Shown piece by piece: positions 1 to 4,915 of a DNA stretch of 6,901 bases. The notes below the pieces were generated by a model. The model ran no database searches, had not been told where the DNA came from, and saw only the letters and a program-made list of their open reading frames with translations. The stretch's first letter is position 1; every line of letters begins with the position of its first letter. Both the position numbers and the translations under genes were made by a program. This DNA is from an uncultured Rhodospirillales bacterium (GTDB taxonomy: Bacteria; Pseudomonadota; Alphaproteobacteria; Rhodospirillales; Defluviicoccaceae). The stretch spans positions 1 through 6,901 of the forward strand of contig CAKZLS010000549.1 in NCBI GenBank assembly GCA_937127205.1, read 5' to 3'.

Positions 1-143
1 TCGCGCAAAATGTAAATCGTCCTGCTTTCAAGAACGTCCAAGTGGTCCATAGGATATCCGGGTGTCTAGAAGTTGCTGTGCACGGGTATGGAAATTGCCT
101 TCGATTGGCACCCCAATAACAAAAATCCCCAACCCCTGTCTAT

Positions 144-160
144 ATGCCGCAACGCAGCAT
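144..160. repeat. TGC-rich inverted repeat, possible operator
   Basis: ATGC and GCAT arms are separated by 9 bases. The segment contains the 11-mer GCAACGCAGCA (149-159), which recurs exactly at 3324-3334 just upstream of phaR. PhaR proteins are reported to bind TGC-rich palindromic sites, so this could be a PhaR operator. That assignment is inferred from the shared word only, and chance is not excluded. Confidence 0.25.
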
Positions 161-249
161 CGACCGTCTACATTAGGGGCTCGCCGAGTGGCTATTGTGT
201 AGTGGGATTGCCTTCTCCGCTCCAACACTTTTTACCCATAGGCGGAACA

Positions 250-255
250 ATTATA
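250..255 (-). promoter_or_regulatory. Possible -10 box, TATAAT on the minus strand
   Basis: Read on the minus strand, this is a perfect TATAAT. The plus strand reads TATAAC at 252-257, so a site in either direction is possible. No good -35 hexamer lies at 16-18 bases on either strand. The perfect inverted repeat at 288-301 lies just upstream of the minus-strand reading, where an operator could sit. No recognised gene follows within the window. Confidence 0.2.
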
Positions 256-287
256 ACAGTTCCAAGTGCGCGAAGCCGACGACTAGA

Positions 288-301
288 GCAGCAAACGCTG
301 C
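288..301. repeat. Perfect inverted repeat GCAGC-N4-GCTGC
   Basis: The arms are GCAGC (288-292) and GCTGC (297-301), with spacer AAAC. It is a compact symmetrical site outside any gene, consistent with a dimeric regulator's operator or a small hairpin. It lies about 30 bases upstream of the minus-strand TATAAT at 250-255. No factor can be named from sequence alone. Confidence 0.3.
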
Positions 302-305
302 CCTC

Positions 306-323
306 GCCCGCCAATCGGCGGGC
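306..323 (-). terminator. GC-rich hairpin downstream of the dehydrogenase gene
   Basis: A perfect 7-base-pair stem (GCCCGCC at 306-312, GGCGGGC at 317-323) encloses a four-base AATC loop, about 46 bases beyond the stop codon of the minus-strand dehydrogenase gene. No T-run follows on either strand, so this is not a classic intrinsic terminator. It could protect the 3' end of the transcript or assist Rho-dependent ending. A weaker hairpin (CCGC/GCGG, 352-363) lies between it and the stop. Confidence 0.3.
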
Positions 324-369
324 AGGGGCGGCGACATGTCCGCTGGGATAACCGCGAGCGCGGCAGGCC

Positions 370-1266
370 TTACGCAAACGGATGGGCAAGATCCGGGTTT
401 TGCACTGGTGGCTTCTGGGAGTAATCGTAGAAGCCCTTTTTCGTCTTGCGGCCGAGGTAACCGAGTTGCCGAAGGCGCGTCAGCGTATGCGGCGGGGCGT
501 GATGTTCGCTTCGAACGTCTTCGAAGATGTTCGAAGACATCGCTTCGACCACATCCAGGCCAATGTAATCCGCCAGTTCGAACGGGCCCATGGGCAGGCC
601 CGCGCCCAGCTTCATCGCCTGATCGATGCTCTCGATGGTGCCGGTACCGCGCTCCAGCATGCGGATGGCATTGAGCATGTAGGGTGTCAGCAAGCGATTG
701 ACGATGAACCCGGTGGTATCCTGAACGATGACCGGATCCTTGCCGATGTCTTTGCAGAACTCATCCAATACCTGGAGGGTCGTATCGGTGGTTTCGAAGG
801 CGTGAATGATCTCCACCAGCTTCATGACCGGCGCTGGGTTAAAAAAATGAAGCCCTGCAACCCGCCCGCGATGCTTACAGACCGCCATCATCGCCGTCAC
901 CGACAGGGTCGACGTGTTGCTGGTCAGCAAGGCCTCTGGCGTACAGATGTCCTCGAGGCGTTCAAACAGGGCCTTCTTGGTTGCGATGTCCTCGATAATC
1001 GACTCGACGACAAGCTCGCAGTCCGCGACCGCTCCCTCATCCGTGGTGACGGTCACGCGGTCGAGGATAGCATCTCTTTCCGAAGCCTCCATTTTTCCGC
1101 GGTCGACAAGGCGACTAAAGCCGCCGGCGAGTGTGGCTTCTGCTTTTTCCGTGCTTCCGGGCGTCGCCTTGACGGCCACAACGTTGCGGCCTGCTTGGGC
1201 AAACACATGGGCCATACCCAGCCCCATGGTGCCGGTGCCAATGATCCCTACTGTCTTGATTTTCAT
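370..1266 (-). CDS. hbd: 3-hydroxybutyryl-CoA dehydrogenase (3-hydroxyacyl-CoA dehydrogenase family)
   Basis: This is a 298-residue cytoplasmic enzyme predicted to interconvert acetoacetyl-CoA and (S)-3-hydroxybutyryl-CoA. The N-terminal Rossmann domain (about 1-185) starts with GTGTMG (G10, G12, G15). The C-terminal helical dimerisation domain begins near DTTGFIVNR. Catalytic residues are visible at S119, H140 (in LHFFNP), E152 and N190, each two positions beyond the Clostridium enzyme's S117/H138/E150/N188. Length is normal. The ATG is preceded by GGGGG seven bases upstream. One oddity is that the second beta strand ends VVAVK, with K33 where the family usually has an acidic residue that holds the NAD ribose, so NADP(H) use or a divergent subfamily is possible. 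It lies downstream of the thiolase gene on the same strand but beyond a strong terminator, so it probably has its own promoter. The family is certain; the exact physiological substrate is inferred. Confidence 0.94.
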   Translation of the reverse strand: MKIKTVGIIGTGTMGLGMAHVFAQAGRNVVAVKATPGSTEKAEATLAGGFSRLVDRGKMEASERDAILDRVTVTTDEGAVADCELVVESIIEDIATKKALFERLEDICTPEALLTSNTSTLSVTAMMAVCKHRGRVAGLHFFNPAPVMKLVEIIHAFETTDTTLQVLDEFCKDIGKDPVIVQDTTGFIVNRLLTPYMLNAIRMLERGTGTIESIDQAMKLGAGLPMGPFELADYIGLDVVEAMSSNIFEDVRSEHHAPPHTLTRLRQLGYLGRKTKKGFYDYSQKPPVQNPDLAHPFA

Positions 1267-1432
1267 GCTTATTCCCCCAACCTGAGGGCGCCGGTGCGGA
1301 TTGACGCGAAGCGTCGGCTTCCGACCCGCATGACGTCCCGGTTTTGTTATCGGACGGTTTTGGTAAGCTCAATTTTCAGTTCGTTTTTAGCCCTATTTGG
1401 CTCAGAGATAAAGGATCTTCTCGCACTTGCAC
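1267..1432 (-). other. Leader region of the dehydrogenase gene
   Basis: This is an AT-richer spacer between the thiolase terminator and the dehydrogenase start, and should contain the dehydrogenase promoter. On the minus strand, TTGAGC and GATAAC occur with a 15-base gap (near 1345-1371), a weak promoter match. A small perfect hairpin (GACGC, loop GAA, GCGTC) lies at 1303-1315. The ribosome-binding sequence GGGGG is at 1274-1278. No exact transcription start can be supported. Confidence 0.35.
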
Positions 1433-1462
1433 AAAAAACGGGCCGCCCGAAGGCGGCCCGTT
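1433..1462 (-). terminator. Strong intrinsic terminator of the thiolase gene
   Basis: On the minus strand, an 11-base-pair GC-rich stem (1437-1447 with 1452-1462) closes a TTCG loop flanked by C and G, the exceptionally stable C(UUCG)G tetraloop. It is followed directly by a run of six T (1438-1433). It begins about 33 bases after the thiolase stop codon. This should end most thiolase transcripts and separate them from the dehydrogenase gene. In the plus direction no T-run follows, so it acts in one direction. Confidence 0.92.
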
Positions 1463-1494
1463 CCGTCGAACGTTCGATCGTCAGATAGCGGATG

Positions 1495-2673
1495 TTAGTC
1501 CCGCTCGACGCACATGGCGATACCCATTCCGCCGCCGACGCACGCCGTTGCCAATCCCTTCTTGCTGCCGCGCTTGATCATCTCGTGCAGCAGGGTGATG
1601 ATGATCCGGCAGCCTGACGCGCCGATGGGATGGCCCAACGCAATGGCGCCGCCGTTCACGTTGACCTTGTCGAGGTCCCAGCCCATTTCGCGGTTGACCG
1701 CGACCGCCTGGGCAGCGAAAGCCTCGTTGGCCTCGATCAGATCGAGATCGTCGATGGTCCAGCCGGCTTTCTCCAAAGCCTTGCGGCTGGCCGGAATCGG
1801 CCCGGTGCCCATGATCGCCGGATCGACACCCGCGGTCGCCCAGGAAACGATACGGCCAAGCGGCTCGACGCCACGCTTGCTTGCATTTTCCGCGCTCATC
1901 AGGACCACGGCGGCAGCGCCGTCGTTAATGCCCGACGCGTTACCGGCGGTCACCGTGCCTTCCTTGTCGAAGGCCGCGCGCAGCTTGCCGACGGACTCCA
2001 TGGTGGTGCCATGAGTGGGATGTTCGTCAGTGTCCACGACGGTGTCGCCCCTGCGGCCTTTGATGGTTACGGGGGTGATCTCGTCGTTGAACCTGCCGGC
2101 CTTCTGAGCCGCCTCGGCCTTGTTCTGCGACGCGACGGCGAACTGGTCCTGGTCCTCGCGGGTGATCTGCCACTGCTTAGCGACGTTTTCCGCGGTATTA
2201 CCCATGTGATAACGGCCGAACGGATCGATCAGCCCATCACGCAGCATGCTGTCTTCGAATTTGACCGGGCCCATCTTGGTGCCGCCGCGCATGTTGCCCA
2301 CATGCGGCGCCCAACTCATGCTCTCCATCCCGCCGGCTACGACAACGTCGGTATCGCCCACCTTAATGGAATTGAAGCCCTCGCCAATGGCGCGCATTCC
2401 GGAAGCGCACAGCTGATTAATAGCATAAGCGGTGCTGGTATCGTGGGGAATGCCGGCATGGATGGACACCTGCCGTGCCGGGCCGGCGCCAGTGTTGCCG
2501 CTCAGCACGAGGCCCATAATCACTTCCTGAACTTCGGCGGCGTCCGTCTTGGCGCGGCTCAACGCTTCCTTGACGGCGGTTACACCAAGCTCTGTTGGGG
2601 CCACGCTGGACAGCGAACCATTGAACGTTCCGACCGGGGTCCGAGCCCCTCCCGCGATGACAATCTCAGTCAT
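1495..2673 (-). CDS. phaA: Acetyl-CoA C-acetyltransferase (biosynthetic thiolase)
   Basis: This is a 392-residue cytoplasmic thiolase that condenses two acetyl-CoA to acetoacetyl-CoA, the first step of polyhydroxybutyrate synthesis, and can also run in reverse. Its numbering coincides with the Zoogloea ramigera enzyme. The acyl-accepting Cys89 lies in NQLCASGM, His348 in GHPIGASG and the base Cys378 in CVGGGMG. NEAFAAQ, another family signature, is also present. The length is exactly typical, with no truncation. The ATG has GAGGAG six bases upstream (2680-2685), a strong ribosome-binding site. It is divergent from phaR, a common alphaproteobacterial layout, and is followed by a strong terminator rather than by phaB. 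Regulation by PhaR is plausible but no site is proven. A role in acetoacetate or ketogenic amino acid degradation (AtoB-like) cannot be excluded. Confidence 0.97.
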   Translation of the reverse strand: MTEIVIAGGARTPVGTFNGSLSSVAPTELGVTAVKEALSRAKTDAAEVQEVIMGLVLSGNTGAGPARQVSIHAGIPHDTSTAYAINQLCASGMRAIGEGFNSIKVGDTDVVVAGGMESMSWAPHVGNMRGGTKMGPVKFEDSMLRDGLIDPFGRYHMGNTAENVAKQWQITREDQDQFAVASQNKAEAAQKAGRFNDEITPVTIKGRRGDTVVDTDEHPTHGTTMESVGKLRAAFDKEGTVTAGNASGINDGAAAVVLMSAENASKRGVEPLGRIVSWATAGVDPAIMGTGPIPASRKALEKAGWTIDDLDLIEANEAFAAQAVAVNREMGWDLDKVNVNGGAIALGHPIGASGCRIIITLLHEMIKRGSKKGLATACVGGGMGIAMCVERD

Positions 2674-3050
2674 ATTTGTCTCCTCTTTCCTGACCCGGGC
2701 TTACGATACCGGGTTTTCTTGGTGCGTTAGTGGTTAAGCGATACAATGCCTCGACAGCGCAAACCCTCGAGTCACACATCCCTGGTTCATCAATCTCATT
2801 GAGACTCTGAATCATTCGCGACGATATACACGTTGTCTGTCGCCGAGTCTCTCTTGTTCAAGGCGTCCGCATTACCGGAAACACATTTTTCCAGTGGTGA
2901 CGGCCTTCGCAGGCTCCTCGCCGGCAAGCTCAAGATACCGCGCTCGCCAAAATTGAAAAACACATGGCATAGGCGTCGCCACGCTCGATCTATGTGTTGA
3001 GGCCGTTCTCAATGCCGTCGGTCGCGGCCCGCCAAGCCACGCCCGGTTGC

Positions 3051-3086
3051 CCCAATTGGGCGCAGACCATACACGGTCCGATCGGA
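3051..3086. repeat. Pair of perfect 10-base palindromes
   Basis: CCCAATTGGG (3051-3060) and TCCGATCGGA (3077-3086) are each fully self-complementary. Their centres are 26 bases apart and they differ in sequence. GACC and GGTC also form short arms around the stretch between them (3065-3078). They lie mid-way in the phaA-phaR gap, more than 300 bases from either gene. They could be operator sites or coincidence. Confidence 0.3.
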
Positions 3087-3320
3087 TAATTCCAGGGCGT
3101 GGTCATCGTCGCATGATATCTGGCGCGCGTTGTGGACCGGCGTCTGCTTCGCACCTGCGATGCCCTTTATTCCGGAGGAAAAACCAACCCATTTTATAGC
3201 GAAAATCCAGTCTCTTTGCCGGCTAATAGGGACATTCGCGCGCAGTCTGCCAGTAATTTATGCCTGTAACCGGCTTTTCGATGCGATTGCCCGCTTGTTT
3301 GCGCCCGTGATTGAGCGTAC

Positions 3321-3336
3321 ATTGCAACGCAGCAAT
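3321..3336. promoter_or_regulatory. Candidate PhaR operator upstream of phaR
   Basis: ATTGC (3321-3325) and GCAAT (3332-3336) form a perfect inverted repeat with a six-base spacer, 61 bases before the phaR start codon. PhaR regulators are known to repress their own gene and phasin genes by binding TGC-rich palindromes, so an autoregulatory site is a reasonable inference. The internal 11-mer GCAACGCAGCA occurs again at 149-159. No binding evidence exists here. Confidence 0.4.
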
Positions 3337-3397
3337 TCCATCCACGCGTGCCTATTGGCTGGCTTTTGATATGATCGCCGAACACGAGCGGCTCAGG

Positions 3398-4021
3398 ATG
3401 AACGAAAAATCGCAGACAACCTCGGCGGGGGATAAGGGTCAACCGCCAATAACAATCAAGAAGTATGCGAACCGGCGTCTCTACAACACGGCGACCAGTT
3501 GTTATGTCACGCTCGACTACTTGGCACAGTTGGTCAAGGCAGGGGCGGAGTTCGCCGTTTATGACGCCAAGACCGGGGAAGACATCACCCGTTCCGTACT
3601 GACCCACATTATCGTTGAGGAGGAGGCCAAGGGGCATAGCATGCTGCCGGTCAGCTTTCTCCGCCACCTCATCAGCTTTTACGGCGACAGCCTGCAGGTA
3701 CTTGTTCCAACCTATTTGGAACAGAGCATGCATTCCTTTGCACGCAATCAGGAGCAAATGCGTGACGTCCTGCATGGAACATTCGACGGCCTGATGCCGT
3801 TCGGCCAGTTCGAAGACATGAGCAAGCAGCAAGTGGTCATGTTCGAGCGAGCGATGAAAATGTTCAACCCGTTCTATAGCGACGAACAAGAGGCTCAGAA
3901 CGGCGCCGGTAACGGCGAAAGGCCGCCCCAGCGCGTCAACCAGATCCAGGAACTGCGCTCTCAGCTCAACGAAATGCAGAAGCAGCTCAACGCACTGACC
4001 AAAGGTGCGGACGAAAGCTAA
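3398..4021 (+). CDS. phaR: Polyhydroxyalkanoate synthesis regulator PhaR
   Basis: This 207-residue DNA-binding repressor is known in other bacteria to bind both PHA polymer and the promoters of phasin and synthesis genes, releasing DNA when granules form. The N-terminal DNA-binding domain (about 18-78) contains the hallmark IKKYANRRLYNT and VYDAKTGEDITRSVL. The following PHA-accumulation domain (about 82-121) contains MLPVSFLRHLISFYGDSLQ and a PTYLEQSM stretch. The tail (about 176-202) has spaced I/L/M residues typical of a short coiled coil. The frame is open back to 3311. I chose the ATG at 3398 because the product then begins MNEKSQT as in related PhaR proteins; ATG 3371 would add nine residues, and neither start has a strong ribosome-binding site. 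A TTGC/GCAA palindrome upstream suggests autoregulation. The function is secure; the start is less so. Confidence 0.95.
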   Translation: MNEKSQTTSAGDKGQPPITIKKYANRRLYNTATSCYVTLDYLAQLVKAGAEFAVYDAKTGEDITRSVLTHIIVEEEAKGHSMLPVSFLRHLISFYGDSLQVLVPTYLEQSMHSFARNQEQMRDVLHGTFDGLMPFGQFEDMSKQQVVMFERAMKMFNPFYSDEQEAQNGAGNGERPPQRVNQIQELRSQLNEMQKQLNALTKGADES

Positions 4022-4023
4022 AG

Positions 4024-4050
4024 CCGACGGTCGTTAATAATGACCGTTGG
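4024..4050 (+). terminator. Hairpin just after phaR
   Basis: A 9-base-pair stem with one G-T wobble (4024-4032 with 4042-4050) encloses a nine-base AT-rich loop and begins two bases after the phaR stop codon. No T-run follows, so it falls short of a full intrinsic terminator. Its position suggests a role in ending or stabilising the phaR transcript. Confidence 0.45.
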
Positions 4051-4169
4051 TATGAAGCCTGTCGGATCGGCCCGGAAGCGCTTTCGTCGGAATAGCTTTC
4101 CGCGCCTCAAACTCAGCAACACGAGATCCGAACCAAATGGCCATTCGCTAAACTCACACGTTATTTATG

Positions 4170-4175
4170 TATAAT
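4170..4175 (+). promoter_or_regulatory. Perfect TATAAT, possible promoter
   Basis: TATAAT sits in AT-rich sequence and is preceded directly by TG. The region 16-18 bases upstream has no good TTGACA match. If used, transcription would start near 4182 and give a leader of about 280 bases before the XRE gene. TAAAAT at 4252-4257, with TTGGTT 19 bases before it, is a weaker alternative closer to the gene. Confidence 0.3.
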
Positions 4176-4449
4176 AGATTTAGCGCTGTAGTTTTGGCCT
4201 GCATGGTAGTATCCTTTGGGTACTTCTTGGTTCGGAAATCAAAAAAAAATGTAAAATGTTTTCGTCCATCTGGGGTAATAGGTTAATAGAATGAGTTTAA
4301 GGTGCTTTACAACCAAATGCCAGGTGCACACCGGACCCGCGAAACGAGCGAAAGTATCGCCGTCAGTTTCGACAGGATCGGACGAGTGGGGAGCCGTGCC
4401 ACGGTGATGGGTGTGGAGCTAGGGGGGCGGAGCAATGATTAAATGTCAT

Positions 4450-4453
4450 GGAG
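4450..4453 (+). promoter_or_regulatory. Ribosome-binding site that decides the XRE start
   Basis: GGAG lies nine bases before the ATG at 4463, a suitable distance. For the upstream in-frame ATG at 4448 the nearest GGAG (4429-4432) is 15 bases away, which is too far. This favours 4463 as the start. The site overlaps the first codons of the longer reading. Confidence 0.5.
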
Positions 4454-4462
4454 AACAAGAAC

Positions 4463-4849
4463 ATGGTGCCCTTAGACAACACAGCGCCGTCGACCAGCCG
4501 CGGAACGGAAGTCGATCGATTTGTCGGTAACCGCATTCGCGAACGTCGGGTGATGCTCGGTTTGAGCCAGCAGCAAATGGCTCAGATGATCGGGGTTACC
4601 TACCAACAAGCACATAAGTACGAGCGCGGCATCAACCGTATTTCGGCTGGACGCCTGTTCGAGATTGCTCAGGTGTTGCGCGTTCCCGTCGGCCATTTCT
4701 TCGATGGTTTGGACGGAAACAAGAGCGAAGATGATCTTAGTGTTCGTCAACGAATGTGTCTCGAACTCGCTCGCAATTTCACTCAGATTCCCAATGATCG
4801 CCATCGCGAGGCGATCAGCCAAATGGCTCGGGCGCTGGCTGTTAAGTAA
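4463..4849 (+). CDS. XRE-family helix-turn-helix transcriptional regulator
   Basis: This is a 128-residue, single-domain DNA-binding regulator. The Cro/CI-type five-helix domain spans about 22-80. It has IRERRVMLGLSQQQMAQMIGV leading into the recognition helix TYQQAHKYERGINRIS, then the helix LFEIAQVLRVPVGHFFDGL that closes the fold. A C-terminal tail of about 45 residues, helical in its last part, ends QMARALAVK. No sensor domain, signal peptide or membrane segment is seen. It resembles a conserved alphaproteobacterial group that includes rhizobial PraR, a repressor of surface and quorum-sensing genes, but its targets here cannot be read from the sequence. Starting at ATG 4448 would add five residues. 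It is convergent with queG (49 bases between stops) and sits alone after a long AT-rich leader. The family is certain; the role is unknown. Confidence 0.92.
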   Translation: MVPLDNTAPSTSRGTEVDRFVGNRIRERRVMLGLSQQQMAQMIGVTYQQAHKYERGINRISAGRLFEIAQVLRVPVGHFFDGLDGNKSEDDLSVRQRMCLELARNFTQIPNDRHREAISQMARALAVK

Positions 4850-4882
4850 AGGGTCGGGCACAGCTTACTGGATACAGGCAGT

Positions 4883-4915
4883 CGGACAAAAACGGCGCTT
4901 AGCGTTCTTTGTCCG
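4883..4915. terminator. Hairpin at the convergent ends of the XRE gene and queG
   Basis: CGGACAAA (4883-4890) pairs perfectly with TTTGTCCG (4908-4915). The inner AACG/CGTT can extend the stem past a one-base bulge. It overlaps the last codons and stop of queG and begins 33 bases after the XRE stop, so it could act on both transcripts. No T-run follows the stem on either strand, only T-rich stem sequence, so activity as an intrinsic terminator is uncertain. Confidence 0.4.

Larger units (their letters stand above)
1..369. other. Gene-poor left flank with palindromes
   Basis: No reading frame here resembles a known protein family. The short frames present (up to 92 residues) lack convincing start signals. 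The stretch is less GC-rich than the flanking genes over roughly positions 100-260. It holds two TGC-rich inverted repeats (144-160 and 288-301), a TATAAT on the minus strand at 250-255, and a GC hairpin at 306-323 near the 3' end of the dehydrogenase gene. It is probably intergenic, between that gene and an unseen neighbour to the left. Confidence 0.55.
2674..3397. other. Long divergent intergenic region between phaA and phaR
   Basis: This 724-base gap must carry the promoters of both divergent genes. No protein-coding frame looks real. It holds a small imperfect hairpin near the phaA start (ACCCGG at 2693-2698 with CCGGGT at 2709-2714), two perfect 10-base palindromes (3051-3060 and 3077-3086), and the ATTGC-N6-GCAAT repeat at 3321-3336. 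TATGAT at 3370-3375 could be a phaR -10 box but lacks a clear -35. A good ribosome-binding-like GGAGGAAA at 3174-3181 has no start codon at a usable distance. The rest holds nothing I can name. Confidence 0.5.
4051..4462. other. AT-rich intergenic leader before the XRE gene
   Basis: This gap of about 410 bases has no credible protein gene. Its centre (about 4150-4300) is strikingly AT-rich compared with the neighbouring genes. It includes a perfect TATAAT (4170-4175), a run of nine A (4241-4249) followed by TAAAAT (4252-4257), and TAGAAT (4287-4292). A 7-base-pair hairpin with a TTT loop and one wobble pair lies at 4208-4224. The 9-mer AACCAAATG occurs twice (4131-4139 and 4311-4319). The XRE promoter, and possibly a small RNA or a long 5' leader, should lie here. 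Confidence 0.5.

Noticed and set aside
28..228. Minus-strand frame of 66 codons with a GTG start, downstream of a TATAAT
   Set aside because: The promoter spacing is suggestive, but there is only a weak GGG ribosome-binding match and no recognisable protein family.
382..1488. Plus-strand open frame of 368 codons antisense to the dehydrogenase gene
   Set aside because: It mirrors the real gene's codon pattern, has no recognisable domains, and the opposite strand encodes a complete enzyme with all catalytic residues.
1630..2730. Plus-strand open frame of 366 codons antisense to the thiolase gene
   Set aside because: It is a GC-rich shadow of phaA with histidine- and alanine-rich composition and no family resemblance.
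2801..2851. GAGACTC and GAGTCTC inverted pair with a 37-base gap
   Set aside because: Seven-base arms with a long loop are expected by chance in a region of this size.
2990..3106. Small minus-strand frame of 38 codons starting MTTPWNYPIG, reminiscent of the PWNYP motif of aldehyde dehydrogenases
   Set aside because: Only about five residues match. No ribosome-binding site precedes it and nothing further along resembles that family, so a pseudogene claim is not supportable.
3174..3181. Strong ribosome-binding-like GGAGGAAA in the phaA-phaR gap
   Set aside because: No ATG, GTG or TTG lies at a usable distance, and the nearest frames stop at once.
3130..3369. Plus-strand frame of 79 codons upstream of phaR
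   Set aside because: It has no family resemblance and no ribosome-binding site at the start, and it covers the likely phaR promoter and operator.
3194..3889. Minus-strand open frame of 231 codons antisense to phaR
   Set aside because: The plus strand encodes an unmistakable PhaR; this frame has no domain resemblance.
4407..4442. Eleven-codon mini-frame just upstream of the XRE gene, a possible leader peptide
   Set aside because: It has no ribosome-binding site and no run of regulatory codons or attenuator hairpin pair, so it is likely chance.
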